The notes below the pieces were generated by a model. It worked only from the letters and a program-made list of their open reading frames with translations. It did not search any database and was not told the DNA's origin. From Aricia agestis (lineage: Eukaryota > Arthropoda > Insecta > Lepidoptera > Lycaenidae), in NCBI RefSeq assembly GCF_905147365.1, contig NC_056407.1, positions 17,839,980 through 17,903,979 on the forward strand: a DNA stretch of 64,000 nt, read 5' to 3'. Positions 21,463-34,619 of the stretch are shown here, one piece after another (within the stretch, counting starts at the first letter, position 1; each line of letters starts with the position of its first letter). The position numbers and the translations under genes are program-made.

Positions 21463-22917
21463 GAAAAATTACACATGTACGGTATACGGCTGGCTAGTAA
21501 CTGTAGGTTTAGCGGTCCCTTAGATGATTAATTTTATTGCGCAATATCACGTATTGTGCAATGTTATTGACAATCTAGAGTTAATATTGAACGCGCCCGA
21601 CTTTCAATCTTATTGTCAAATAAATTGTTCAATAATATTGTTCAATGATATTTCACAGGAAAATTTATCCTCTAGGGGCCCACTAACCGGCTCCCAGTCA
21701 GGGTCAGTTCACAACGGAACGTGACGAGGCAATGCGATACATTTTTAAACGAATTTAAAAAAAAAGGTTACAAATTCGACCCTAGCTCAATTTTATTATT
21801 AATTATTAAACTGTAAAATTCGACCCGTATGTATGTAATATTTTCAGAACTGCCCAGTTTTCGTTTATCGACCGCCGAGACGAGCCAAGCGAAGCGCAAG
21901 GGCACTACCTACCTTTTCTCGAAGTGTTTCGTCGTTTTTTGAACCCTCATAGAGTTGGTTACCGATTGTATCAGATAGTTCATATTCTTAGGATATGATG
22001 TCATAGTAAACTAATTAAACATACAAAGTCTCAATTGAATTGCTCTTTTAATTTAGATTTTATTGATATCAATACACCGATTTCGTCATTGACTCACTGA
22101 CACACTCATACACTGACACACTGATGATCATCAAAATGTTCGGCTACTTCCTAAAGTGTTAGAAAGTTGGGTATGTACCTAATCTAAGTTTAGTATATAA
22201 CCAACAAAAAAAATTATAAACTTAACTTTCGCCCTCCATCCCCTAACATAGGGGGTGGAAGTTCATATGAGACTTTCACCAATTTTATGAATTAGGACAT
22301 GAAAGTTTACTTGAGACTGTAGACAGTAACTAAATTTATATATTAATACGTGAGCGAAACACTTTGGATCCCTTTTGACGAAAAATTCGGAAACGTAGGT
22401 GAATGAAATTTTTCACAGTAATTATCAATCCCCAGTTCTTCAGCTACATTGTAACTACTATATGCCGATCTTGCTCCACTTTTAAAAAAAATGGCATCAG
22501 TTTTGTCCGTAACAGGGCGACCAGAGGACGTGCAACTTTGATATCAAAATTTCCGGATTGTAAACGCTTAAACCTGCGCTACTCTTACAGATACTGCATT
22601 AGGTCCATAAACATCACAATTTTTTTCGCGAATTGTGCGTTGTTACCTTTTTTGTAATAAAATTTTAAAATGTATCGAACTTCTTTACGGTATTGGAATC
22701 ACTCATTTTAACAATAAGAAAAACAAATGAAAATCTCACATTTACCTAATTTGAATTTGGAATTGACTTCTATAAAATTAAAACTTTTTAACGATACCAA
22801 AATCAGTCAGATACAATTGGTATAGCCCAAGAGATTGTATGACAAGTTCATACATACTATAATGCGAAAAGACTTTTTCCCCAACCTATTATTTCCAGAA
22901 CTGCCCACTTTTCGTAT
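21463..22917. other. Unassigned AT-rich interval
   Basis: I see no gene. Short strings such as CAGAACTGCCCA(C/G)TTTTCG occur at 21846 and 22895, suggesting decayed dispersed repeats. Confidence 0.35.
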
Positions 22918-24916
22918 GTTATTCTATATCAGCGTTTGAACAAAAATGTACTTGAAATATTTTTGGTGGGATATGTCTGTTTATATCAGCTTCTGAACAA
23001 ACGTAACCAAAAGTGTATGTACGTATGTTTTTATTTGTGTTCGCATATCTTCGGAACTACAAGTCCAATTTAAGTGATTCTTTTTTTGTTGCTCTACGTC
23101 AAAATCGGTTCAGTAGTCTTTGAGATAGGGAATTTTAATTCTTAATTATGTACAATTTTGAAGTCGGTTTTATCTTTTTAAAATACTATTAGGTATTTAA
23201 TACACGACTTAAATGAGACGTTACTTTTATTTACATATATAAAATTTTCATAAATCGACAGGTACTTGAATTTAACCGGGTTAATTGTTAGTTAAGAGGG
23301 TGACTAAAGCAAAATTATATAATATTATAGAATATGATCTTATAATTCATTTTTAGGGTTCCGTAGGCAAAAAACAGAACCCTTGTAGATTCGTCATGTC
23401 TGTTTGTCTGTCTGTCCGTCCGTACGTCACAGCCACTTTTCTCTGATTATTGAAACTTGGTAAGTAGATGTAATCTGTGAACCGCATTAATATTTTGATA
23501 CAATTTAAATGGAAAAATTAGTAAAAATTGGAGGGATCCCCATAGGTACAACTTAAACAACATTTTTTTTTTTTCATCTAACCTATGTGTGTGTGGTATC
23601 TATGAATATTGAATAGGTCTTCAAAAATCATATTGAGTTTTCTAATATCATTTTTTTCTAACCTGAATAGTTTGCGAGAGAGACTCTTCCAAAGTGGTAA
23701 AATGTGTGTCCCCCCCTCTAACTTCTAAAGTAGGGGCATGATAAGTCTAAAAAATATATGATGTACATTACTATAAAAACTACCAACGAAAATTGGTTTG
23801 TACAAAATAATATAAAAAAGGTTTTACAAAGAAGTCTAGTAATGTACACTACAAAACACACGTCTGACACTTGACGCGCACGTCCCGCTTTGCCGACGAG
23901 ATCATCCCACGTTGCGGTCGCGCAGATGTGCACAGTGCCATAAGATTACATGGGCAGCGTCCGCCGCGCGGTAGACGCTCCCGCTTCGCAATCGCTTTGG
24001 TCGCGTAGGTTTGACCTAAGCCTTATTCGCCCTCTTAATGTAACCTTGTATTGCTTATATAACTATTACAATTAAATTAAGTATAATTTTACCCGAGAAT
24101 ATTTCTAAATTGAATTTCGACTCTTTATTAATGTTTATCTGAATTATTTTATTTTTAGGGGCTTCAAATGAAATTAAATATTATGACTAGGGTATATTTT
24201 ACACAGTCCCTTCGCCTAAGGCCTTATACACGTAGGTACAAGTCTAATACAATTTTAATTAGAGCTAGCTAACCACAAATCGACCATTCATCCTTTCGAC
24301 GGCTTAAAAGGAGAGTTCTGCTAAATAATTAATTTACTTAAAAAAATAATAAAAAAATCTCCACAGCCGAACATATAACCTCCTCCTTTTTGGAAGTCGG
24401 TTAAAAATGGAGACAAAGAAAGTTGGTCGTCGAGAACGGTCGAGAATTGAGATTAGAAGAGTCTCTTACATCAGCTCCAATTGAAAATAGAAATGTTGGA
24501 TCTGTACCCATATAATATTATGTCACACGTTTTACCAAGTAAATATTGCTGTTGTAGTTTAATCAAACTTCTAACACCCCTTATTTAATCGGAGGTTAAT
24601 TAAACATGCATATTTTTAAAGTGTATGGTAGGTATACTTTCTTCTTAAGCGAATTGAAACGCCAACCATCGTCACGTATTAAATCTTGTATTGCATTTTC
24701 AGTAGAATGTTCCTTAGTATAGTTTCAGTATTTTTAAGAGCTTATACTATCCCACTGCTGGCCAAAGGTCTCAGTTACCTCTGGCCCTGAAATTCAAGGA
24801 GAATAATTGAGTTAATCTAAAGACATTCAATAAAACAAATGGAGTTACAGAAATGTAACTCCGTGTCCTCGAGGCAGTGGCAGGTGTGTCAGCGCATTCA
24901 ATAACTTGAACAAACA
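22918..24916. repeat. Tandem duplication, copy 1 (about 2.0 kb)
   Basis: The sequence from GTTATTCTATATCAGCGTTT to TTCAATAACTTGAACAAACA repeats at 24924-26921 with about ten differences that I could see, one being a poly-T length change. The unit contains TTAGGGTTCCGTAGGCAAA, a GTCT-rich run and a GC-rich patch (CCGCCGCGCGGTAGACGCTC) but no gene. A 71-codon minus-strand frame at 23718-23933 recurs unchanged in copy 2 only because of the duplication. Confidence 0.95.
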
Positions 24917-24923
24917 TGTTGTT

Positions 24924-26921
24924 GTTATTCTATATCAGCGTTTAAACAAAAATGTACTTGAAATATTTTTGGTGGGATATGTCTGTTTATATCAGCTTCT
25001 GAACAAACGAAACCAAAAGTGTATGTACGTATGTTTTTATTTGTGTTCGCATATCTTCGGAACTACAAGTCCAATTTAAGTGATTCTTTTTTTGTTGCTC
25101 TACGTCAAAATCGGTTCAGTAGTCTTTGAGATAGGGAATTTTAATTCTTAATTATGTACAATTTTGAAGTCGGTTTTATCTTTTTAAAATACTATTAGGT
25201 ATTTAATACACGACTTAAATGAGACGTTACTTTTATTTACATATATAAAATTTTCATAAATCGACAGGTACTTGAATTTAACCGGGTTAATTGTTAGTTA
25301 AGAGGGTGACTAAAGCAAAATTATATAATATTATAGAATATGATCTTATAATTCATTTTTAGGGTTCCGTAGGCAAACAACAGAACCCTTGTAGATTCGT
25401 CATGTCTGTTTGTCTGTCTGTCCGTCCGTACGTCACAGCCACTTTTCTCTGATTATTGAAACTTGGTAAGTAGATGTAATCTGTGAACCGCATTAATATT
25501 TTGATACAATTTAAATGGAAAAATTAGTAAAAATTGGAGGGATCCCCATAGGTACAACTTAAACAACATTTTTTTTTTTCATCTAACCTATGTGTGTGTG
25601 GTATCTATGAATATTGAATAGGTCTTCAAAAATCATATTGAGTTTTCTAATATCATTTTTTTCTAACCTGAATAGTTTGCGAGAGAGACTCTTCCAAAGT
25701 GGTAAAATGTGTGTCCCCCCCTCTAACTTCTAAAGTAGGGGCATGATAAGTCTAAAAAATATATGATGTACATTACTATAAAAACTACCAACGAAAATTG
25801 GTTTGTACAAAATAATATAAAAAAGGTTTTACAAAGAAGTCTAGTAATGTACACTACAAAACACACGTCTGACACTTGACGCGCACGTCCCGCTTTGCCG
25901 ACGAGATCATCCCACGTTGCGGTCGCGCAGATGTGCACAGTGCCATAAGATTACATGGGCAGCGTCCGCCGCGCGGTAGACGCTCCCGCTTCGCAATCGC
26001 TTTGGTCGCGTAGGTTTGACCTAAGCCTTATTCGCCCTCTTAATGTAACCTTGTATTGCTTATATAACTATTACAATTAAATTAAGTATAATTTTACGCG
26101 AGAATATTTCTAAATTGAATTTCGACTCTTTATTAATGTTTATCTGAATTATTTTATTTTTAGGGGCTTCAAATGAAATTAAATATTATGACTAGGGTAT
26201 ATTTTACACAGTCCCTTCGCCTAAGGCCTTATACACGTAGGTACAAGTCTAATACAATTTTAATTAGAGCTAGCTAACCACAAATCGACCATTCATCCTT
26301 TCGACGGCTTAAAAGGAGAGTTCTGCTAAATAATTAATTTACTTAAAAAAATAATAAAAAAATCTCCACAGCCGAACATATAACCTCCTCCTTTTTGGAA
26401 GTCGGTTAAAAATGGAGACAAAGAAAGTTGGTCGTCGAGAACGGTCGAGAATTGAGATTAGAAGAGTCTCTTACATCAGCTCCAATTGAAAATAGAAATG
26501 TTGGATCTGTACCCACATAATATTATGTCACACGTTTTACCAAGTAAATATTGCTGTTGTAGTTTAATCAAACTTCTAACACCCCTTATTTAATCGGAGG
26601 TTAATTAAACATGCATATTTTTAAAGTGTATGGTAGGTATACTTTCTTCTTAAGCGAATTGAAACGCCAACCATCGTCACGTATTAAATCTTGTATTGCA
26701 TTTTCAGTACAATGTTCCTTAGTATAGTTTCAGTATTTTTAAGAGCTTATACTATCCCACTGCTGGCCAAAGGTCTCAGTTACCTCTGGCCCTGAAATTC
26801 AAGGAGAATAATTGAGTTAATCTAAAGACATTCAATAAAACAAATGGAGTTACAGAAATGTAACTCCGTGTCCTCGAGGCAGTGGCAAGTGTGTCAGCGC
26901 ATTCAATAACTTGAACAAACA
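24924..26921. repeat. Tandem duplication, copy 2 (about 2.0 kb)
   Basis: It is in the same orientation as copy 1, with seven bases (TGTTGTT) between them. Visible differences include CGTAACC/CGAAACC, ACCCGAG/ACGCGAG, CCCATA/CCCACA and GGCAGGTG/GGCAAGTG. The right break is at CAAACA before GACGTCATCC. Confidence 0.95.
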
Positions 26922-27044
26922 GACGTCATCCCGGACCCCGGTATACCGCTGTAGATTTTTCACACTCACACACAACAAACATAAACCTGGTTAATGCTTA
27001 TTTTGCGAGTTTTTTAGAGTAGAAACTTTAAATTTGAGTGAAAT

Positions 27045-27173
27045 AATCGGCCAAGTGCTAGTAGGACTCGCGCACGAAGGGTTCCGTACCGTTAATATAG
27101 AGCAAAAATTGTGTTTTTGTATGGTTAATTATTTATTATATTTAAATTATATTTTTGATTAAATAAGTATTAA
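27045..27173 (-). repeat. AGGGTTCCGTA-family repeat, part 1, split by TTAA element
   Basis: CGGCCAAGTGCTAGTAGGAC, CTCGCGCACGAAGGGTTCCG and GAGCAAAAATTG are the characteristic end of this family (compare 36572). The remainder resumes at 28370. Confidence 0.65.
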
Positions 27174-28365
27174 GGTAAAAGCACTAATAGTAGACTCGGA
27201 ACTAATAGATGACACTTACGACAAAAATACCATAAAAATAAGAATTACTCTATTTTTTTTCTCAACACTATAAATTTTATAAGCTTCTCAAGCTATCTGT
27301 TGATGTGAAAAAATATATTTGGAACGCCTTCGGGAACAAAATTTTAAAATGGGATCTGTTTTCGTAAATAATGTGACCACGTTAACACGCGCTCGGCAAT
27401 TCCTTAGCAAATAGGTTAAGGAAGGCGAAATTTTGCACGTAAGTTTTGAATACATTTATTTGATTTTTTGTAATTTCTATTGATTTCATTGGATTAATGA
27501 TCATGTTGTATACACTAATTAATGTTTATTTATGATTTTTTATCCATTTTCCCTAACAATATAAAGGGTGTCTACTATTAGTTCTTGAAAATGTGAAAAA
27601 CCTAATAGATGACATGGAACTCATATCATCATTTTGCAATACATAAGTACTAGAGTTATTTTGTAGTTTATTCTACTGCAAATATCATCAATACTCGTAT
27701 TCTCTGAAAATATAATTATTTTAACAAGCCAACAAATTAGAACTACTGTACCTTAATATTGACATATTAGACCTTGTACTGATCTAAAAATCGATTGCTT
27801 TAGTTTTTTAGCAGTAAAAAGAAGAAAAAGGAGATCTGAGAAAAGAAAGAAGAAAAAAGAAGAGGCAAGAGAAGCATGGAGGAGAGAGAAAATAAATTTG
27901 CTAGGAAAAAATATATTAAAAATAAAAATAAAAGGAAAGATAGTTTTAGCATGGAAGAAGAATGGATAGAATCTGGAGACAACGTGGATAATATTTCATA
28001 TGCATGTAGTTACTGTGATGAAGTAAATGAAATCTTTTGAAAAACGGCAAATAAAGACCTAATAATAGGAAAAATGTTAAATGTAATGTAATGTTTTATG
28101 TCAACTATTAGTTCATATTGGTGTATACTATTAGCGATGTTCGTTTTCTGTGATGTCATCTATTAGTTGTTATGACTAAGTTTACAAAAAGACCAATAAT
28201 ATATTTTTTAATTGATTTGTCGGTGAATAATTATAATAGTTTTATTTTGTAAGAGTTACTGAAGACATGGAAGAAGTTATCAATCCTTTGTTTTCATAAA
28301 TATATATTTTACAACATAAAAATGTTCTATGTTTCCTTAAAGCGTCTGCCATTAGTGCTTTTACC
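27174..28365. mobile_element. 1.19-kb TTAA-flanked DNA transposon with repeated internal motif
   Basis: The ends GGTAAAAGCACTAATAG (27174-27190) and CCATTAGTGCTTTTACC (28349-28365) form a 17-bp TIR with one mismatch. Both are flanked by TTAA (27170-27173, 28366-28369), the duplication used by piggyBac-type elements. The motif CTAATAGATGACA occurs at 27202-27214 and 27602-27614, and inverted at 28154-28166. Shorter versions (ACTATTAGTTC) lie at 27574 and 28104. These look like transposase binding sites. A 54-codon basic ORF remnant lies inside. Superfamily is inferred from the duplication only. Confidence 0.75.
27876..28040 (+). pseudogene. Short basic ORF in TTAA element (54 aa)
   Basis: It starts MEERENKFARKKYIKNKNKR and ends NISYACSYCDEVNEIF. 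The lysine/arginine-rich first half continues upstream in an A/G-rich tract, then turns acidic (MEEEWIESGDNVDN) with a CSYC pair at the end. It may be the C-terminal scrap of a transposon protein. I do not recognise the family. Confidence 0.3.
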
Positions 28366-28369
28366 TTAA

Positions 28370-28445
28370 TACAATTGAACATTTTTTTAACATTTCAGGC
28401 TTACCTGCTACCCATCACGTTTGTTGTATAGGAGCCCCTCTTAAA
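28370..28445 (-). repeat. AGGGTTCCGTA-family repeat, part 2
   Basis: GTTTGTTGTATAGGAGCCCC and TCTTAAATATTTTATTTATT continue the repeat interrupted at 27170. Confidence 0.55.
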
Positions 28446-29552
28446 TATTTTATTTATTTTGTTTTTGGAACGAAGTTTCTTATCGCGCGTTCGGCGTAAA
28501 TCTGAAGATTAGACCATAAAGTTAATACACCTAAGGTATATTAACTTTATGGGCTAGACAGAACGATATTTGACCTTGATTTGACGTCGACACTTTTTTA
28601 TTAGTACCTGCGTCCTGCATATTAGGGGCAGAGGGCGTTGATAGTAAGTATTTTTGGCGTTTTTTTTTTTAATAAACAGCGACGCGTTGTTAATATTCCT
28701 TTGCGTCAATAGATGGCGTTTATCGTAAAAACTTCAGAAACAGATTGGTCATGGGTACTACGGAAACATTAAAAAGATAAAAATATGTAAAGTATGTAGT
28801 ATAAAATATTTTGATTGTATCATCATTCATAATATTTAGATGTCATAAAAAACAGCTTTTGTCAGCGACAGACGATACGATATAACGGACACGCGTCCAA
28901 TGTTTTGGCTCGTATATTTTAATTTGTGTATAAGTGTTGACATAAAGTTCATTGTGCTATGTACAGTTTCGTTTCAAAAACGACACTTCTAGAATTTTTT
29001 TGTATAATTTAATAAAATACTAGCTATTTGACCGAGCTTCGCTCGGTATTCGATACAAGAAGTTTTCACTTCAATACACATTTGACAACTTGACGCAACT
29101 TGACGCTCCGTCATTGACGCGTAGGTTTGTTCTAAGCCTAATTGTCCTATATAATAATTCATAATCTATACTAATATTATAAATGCGAAAGTGTGTCTGT
29201 CTGTCTGTCTATTACCTCTTCACTCCCAAACCGCTGAACCGATTTTGCTGAAATTTGGCATGGATATACTTTGAGTCCCGGGAAAGGACATAGCATACTT
29301 TTTGTCCCGGAAAAATGTACGGTTCCCGCGCGAATCGCGATAAACGAGATTTGGCGCAACGGAGTTGCGGGCGTCATCTAGAAACGAAATACGGCAGATT
29401 ATTTTAGTAATGGCGATTTTGCTGTCAAATTGATTTTTTATTTATTTATTCATGACCATGGATACAAAGTCCTTCAGCAGTATACAATGTCGAATTGAAA
29501 CTCTTTTCAGTGTTGTCAGTACAAGGAAGTTCCAATTTTATTACACATCAAG
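28446..29552. other. Intergenic with a hairpin and decayed repeat ends
   Basis: A hairpin at 28514-28552 pairs CCATAAAGTTAATA with TATTAACTTTATGG; a similar one is at 46386-46427. ACTAGCTATTTGACCGAGCT at 29023 starts a repeat ending family-wise like 33560 and 56505. 29160-29400 (ACTAATATTATAAATGCGAA ... GAGTTGCGGGCGTCATCTAG) is a minus-strand partial copy of the 49188/54124 family. No gene is seen. Confidence 0.45.
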
Positions 29553-30045
29553 AGGGGATGATTTTTTTTCGCGTCCACCCGACTGTGTGGGGTGTCTAAT
29601 GTCTTTGAATAGGTTTCTTAAAAGTATTACAAGTATTCATAGATCATTTTCCGATTTAGGGATGCATTTGTGAAATATAAAGTTTTAAAGTGGAAAAAAT
29701 CGTTCCTTCCTTCCTTCTCCCAGCTAAACGGGTGCTTCTGGAAATGTGAAAAAATCCACGGGAGTACGAAATATTAGGCTGAATTTAAAACAAAAATTAT
29801 CATAGCTAAGAAGACTTCATAAGTTATAGAGTAATAGTCGATCAACTAAAAAAATATTCCGAGAAGTATTAAAGAACTTTTCGTTCGAATTCCTTTGAAA
29901 GTAACAGAGATGATGTTGTTAGTAGTGTAAAACACGTTATATAATATGTATATGTACATTCATTGACCATAAAAAAATATCAAAAACTAGCGGTACTATG
30001 GAACCCTATATTGCGCGTGGCCCGACACGCACTTAGCCGGTTTTC
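29553..30045 (+). repeat. Partial repeat ending GCGTGGCCCGACACGCACTT
   Basis: TTCGCGTCCACCCGACTGTG, GGTTTCTTAAAAGTATTACA and TCCCAGCTAAACGGGTGCTT match 48215-48683 and 51100-51490 in order. Small open frames over it are not genes. Confidence 0.65.
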
Positions 30046-30683
30046 AAATCTCGTTTGCAGACTCAATCATTTACATATTTTTAAGAAACGTTCCAGGTTG
30101 CCCATTATGTTAAATAAGATTGTTTTGCGAAGTTTACAGAATTTTTATCAGCTACCTTTAACAAGGAGCAACAGTATTGTTGAATATTAATATGTTTGTA
30201 GGATCCTTGTAATACATCACAGGAGTTGCGAACTATGTCAGATTATATTTCAGTAATAGTGTACTGTGTATCGCATCTACGGCAAATGAATACTATGGAA
30301 GAATTAGTAAGGAAAAAAAATGTTTTCACAATATGCACAGCTATTATTATCGTATTCCCGAATCTTGTCCGTAGCCGCGGTCATTGTCCTGTTCAAAAAC
30401 TTGCCATATTATTTCATCGTTTTCTATACAAACCGCGATTGACAATGAAGTGACAGATGTTTCTATGGTGCGACTAGTTTAGTCTCGTAGCATACTAAAT
30501 GTATGCTACGAGAGTCACGCTTTAATTGGTCAAAGTAAGGGCGATATCGTATTTTGCATACTCGATGAAAACTGACCATGAAGTGTATCACTTCGAACTC
30601 ATAAAAAGTTGAGATTATCATTCTAAGAGTTACCAAGAGATTTTCCGATGAATCTATAATAATCTGTGTCGTTATAATAATAC
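30046..30683. other. Unassigned, with a 31-bp hairpin
   Basis: TCTCGTAGCATAC-TAAAT-GTATGCTACGAGA at 30483-30513 is a perfect hairpin. No gene is supported. Confidence 0.45.
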
Positions 30684-31747
30684 TAGATGTCCCGCGCGGC
30701 TTCGCCCGCGTAAATTAGGAATTTTACGGAAACCGTACATTTTCCCATAAAAAATAGCTCTTATGTCCCTACACCCTTCACTTGGTCTACTCTATATCTG
30801 TGCCAAATATTGCCATCAAATTGCTCCAGTAGTTCGTAATTTCTAATATTTCCCACGTTTTTACCACATTTTCCTGAGTTTCTTCGGTCGCATTAGTCTT
30901 AGCGTGATAATATATAGCCTATAGTCTTACTCGATAAATTAGCTATCTAACACTGAAATAAGTTTCTAAATCGGACCAGTAGTCCCTGAGATAAGTGCGT
31001 TCAAGCAAACATACTCTTCAGGTTTATAATATTAAGTATAGATTTTTTTCAATTATCGCTTGACAAACTCGAGTCTCGATCTAAAATACTATGAAAAGTA
31101 CCAATGACAGGGTCATTATAGGCTCATAAGTCATACCCATGGGACGGTATATAGTATAATAATATGGTAGTGATGATGATGATGATGATGATGAATGTAA
31201 TTTGCGTAGTAGCATATGCTTTCCGTTCTTAAAACAACGCCGAAACTCCCAAACTTGTATCTATAAAGAATCAGGAGTTCTCTCAGCACCTTCCGAACCA
31301 CGGTATACCAGGTATACCTCGGTGCAAAATCTTTCTTGTTGGTAGCATATGCTTAGAATACTTCTCAGGAAACCGAAGTCACCACAGTTTCCATGTAAAT
31401 TTTGAGGAGTTCCCTCGATTACTTATGCATCCTTCATCAGATCACCACTTTCGTGAATATAATACCAAATTGGGATGATACCCTACATACCAAAAGAAAA
31501 ATTTTGAAAATCGGTTAACAAACGGCGGAGTAATTGTTGAACATAAGAAAACGAACATAACACCTCCACCATTTTGAAAGTCGGTTAAAATTGTAGCCTA
31601 TGTGTTATTCTGATGAATAAGCTATATTGTTGTAAAGTTTCATTAAAATCCGTTCAGTAGTTTTTGCGTGAAAGAGTAACAAACATCCATACATCCACAC
31701 ATCCATACATCCAAACAAACTTTCGCCTTTATAATATTAGTAGGATT
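30684..31747 (+). repeat. 1.06-kb composite repeat, copy 1
   Basis: It starts ACTAGATGTCCCGCGCGGCT and ends CGCCTTTATAATATTAGTAG. An internal TTTATAATATTAAGTATAGA at about 31022 looks like an end of a short copy, after which a second sequence (TTATCGCTTGACAAACTCGA ...) continues. The whole 1.06 kb recurs in the same orientation at 62455-63388. A GAT trinucleotide run lies at 31170-31192. Confidence 0.75.
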
Positions 31748-33229
31748 ATGAGAGTTCAATTTTTTTCTTAAGTTAACTGGATACAGTTCGAGCATTTTTT
31801 ATAAAACTCCCAGACTAAAAAGGTCAATGACCACTGCGGACATCTTATTTCATTTTGACTATATGTGTCCATTTCGTGGAACGTTCGTGCTTTCGGTTGG
31901 TGGTCAAATGCAAGTCGATCATATTTTAATTTTTGTTGTCCTAGCTGCGTATTTATGACAGCAACTGGAGCTTATATTTGAGTAGACAAAAGTGTCCTGT
32001 TCTATACTGTATTATATTTCGATGTATTACATCTATCAATTGACGTGTTACAAAGCGGAAAAGTTTGCTGCAGTTACAAATCTGCCTCCAGGGAGTTACC
32101 GCGGCAGATGCCTGCATAGTTTAATACACTTACTTCGTTACGTCACTGTTGAAACCTCAGAACAGGGTCGTTACCACAGTCGTAACAGATTACTGATTAG
32201 TAAAGAAGAACAGAACATGTTCAGCAGAACTGACAAAAAGCTGAAAAGTGAATAATTTGATTGAATTTTATTAGATTTATACTTTACAACGAGATTGTAT
32301 TTTTTAATCTGTCCCGTTTCATTTATTGACAGTGTACTATAATATATGTATGTAGGAAACTGTAGGAAAGTAAAAATATTTTGAAACGTCAATCAACAAT
32401 ATGAAGGATCACTTATGACCTGATTCTCATAAAACGACACTTCAATCAAACTTCTTCGAATATTGCTGCGATTATAATATCGCAATAAGATCGAAAGACT
32501 ATTGCAATAAAAAGACTATAGTCTTTTTGAGTTTTAGTCTTTTCCGAATGGCTATTCGTGTGGCGACTCATTACACTACACATTAGCAGCTGTAAGCGAT
32601 ACCGGCGAGAATCAGGCCACTAGTTAACTTAACGACTGAATATATTATTACGCTATGCTTCAGGTAAGGAACTCTGTGTGTATGAAATGAATATTTATTA
32701 AGCGAGAGCCACTTTTCACAAAAAGATAGCCTCTATTCTAATTCCGGTAACTTAGAACTTCAGTAGAACCTGTCAGATGAAAGCGGTATGATTTTAAATG
32801 CATAAAACATAAGTAACTTTTTGACAATAATAAACTGAAGCTACAGTTTACACTTAGAAGTCACATTTAAAATAGGCACTACATAATACATACAGCCTTT
32901 ATAAATCTTGTAGAATGTATAAAATATTTACCAAAATGCGGAGTGCGGTTTATTAAGAAAGTTTTTATACAAGTTGGAATTTTTAAATCTTATAAAAGGC
33001 AGTGTGTGTTCGCGCTAGCCCGCCTTTACCAATTTACGTATAGCGCCGCAAGAAAAAACTGTGCATTTAACTTGCAAGCCGCTGCAATATTGCTCATAAC
33101 ACTTTGCCTATTTCACAGTAAATAAAACGACGTTGTTTAAACTATTATTATGAGTTTCGTTAGTGTCTGCGTTGACTATTAATTTTCTCATCTGTACGGA
33201 ATTACCATTCAGACTGTATTTATCTTATC
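31748..33229. other. Unassigned AT-rich interval
   Basis: There is no supported gene. AAAAAGACTATAGTCTTTTT at 32507-32526 is a 20-bp perfect palindrome. The 60- to 87-codon frames at 31992 and 32943 show no domain. Confidence 0.35.
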
Positions 33230-33575
33230 TTATATCTTTAAACGAGCAATTCTTGTATATATATAATTGGAATCTCGGAATCGGCTCCAACGATTTTCAT
33301 GAAATTTAGTATATAGGGGGTTTCGGGGGCGATAAATCGATCTAGCTAGGAGTCATTTTTAGAAAATATCATTTTATTCGTGTTTTATCGATAATCGATA
33401 AACTGAAAAATATGACTCTTCCTGACATCTATTGGCGAATAATAATACTATTTTGTGAGCAACTAATTGCTTTAATGACACAACATTAGCTAAAGCTATT
33501 CCAACAGATGGCGTTGTTAAGTAACACGAAGTCAATGAGTGTTTGCTATACCGAGCAAAGCTCGGTCATCCAGGT
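33230..33575 (+). repeat. TCTTGTATATATATAATTGG-type repeat
   Basis: It contains GGAATCTCGGAATCGGCTCC, GATTTTCATGAAATTTAGTA and GGTTTCGGGGGCGATAAATC, and ends CCGAGCAAAGCTCGGTCATC. A shorter copy is at 56325-56518. Confidence 0.7.
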
Positions 33576-34157
33576 ACTTCCAATTAAAATAAGCAACAAG
33601 TCATTCTGATGCATTCATCATTCAATAAATTATAAAAATGTGATTAGTAACTTTCAAGCTCATGATCAGCTTCAAACTTAACTCAGAAACGCTATTAAAC
33701 GTGCATTGTTCTGGAGAGAGACAAATCATTATACAGGATACAAAGTATAAAATCCGTTTTCCAGTTTATGTCCTACTAAAACACTTAACCACCTAAACTT
33801 TATACGATTCCCGAATCCCGATTTTCACGAGTGGGCGAGTGCAGGAACGACAAGGAGACATTATCGCCTGTCCCACTTACAGTTTGTGTGCACTCCAGAT
33901 GCGGGCATTGCCTGCTCGTTACAGACTCCGCACTAAATCTTCGACATCTTGAAATAAAGAACAACAGTTAATTAAGACATTGTTGTGCTTTGGTTATTAT
34001 AGTACTGGTCATAAATAATTTGAAAGTACTAAACTGTCTACTACTTTTTAATTTACTGACAATCAAGTCAAAACCAAAATCTTACTAATAAATGTAAGGT
34101 ATAGAAGAAAATATAAGTCAAAATTTGACATTTCTAGTCAAGGAACGTAGTTCATAC
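33576..34157. other. Unassigned interval
   Basis: No gene or named repeat is visible. Confidence 0.35.
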
Positions 34158-34497
34158 GTGGGAGAGCCATGCTTCGGCACGAATGGGCCGGCTCGACCGG
34201 AGAAATACCACGTTCTCACAGAAAACCGGCGTGAAACAGCGCTTGCGCTGTGTTTCGCCGAGTGAGTGAGTTTACCGGAGGCCCAATCCCCTAACCCCTA
34301 CCCTATTCCCTTCCCTACCCTCAACTATTCCCTTCCCTTCCCTTCCCTACCCTCCCCTATTACCCTATTCTCTCTTAAAAGGTCGGCAACGCACTTGCAG
34401 CTCTTCTGATGCTGCGAGTGTCCATGGGCGATGGAAGTATCTTTCCATCAGGTGACCCGTTTGCTCCTTTGCCCCCTTACTTCATAAAAAAAAATAT
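34158..34497 (+). repeat. SINE-like element, plus copy of an inverted pair
   Basis: It starts CGTGGGAGAGCCATGCTTCG, has a CCCTT/CCCTACC-rich middle and GGCAACGCACTTGCAGCTCT, and ends TTCATAAAAAAAAA. A-rich tail and recurrence (34620, 41607, 45750, 51507) suggest a SINE. No RNA polymerase III boxes were identified with confidence. Confidence 0.7.
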
Positions 34498-34619
34498 ATG
34501 GATATAGATTATAGATATGAATAAGCCGTCTAGCCGTTTTTAGGGTTCCGTACCCACAGGGTAAATACGGGACCCTGTTACTTACGGCTTATTCATATCT
34601 ATAATCTATATCCATATAA

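Noticed and set aside
23718..25938. Two identical 71-codon minus-strand frames (conserved gene pair)
   Set aside because: Identity is due to the recent 2-kb tandem duplication; no coding signature or domain.
29452..29673. 73-codon frame as a gene
   Set aside because: It lies in a dispersed repeat also found at 48215 and 51100.
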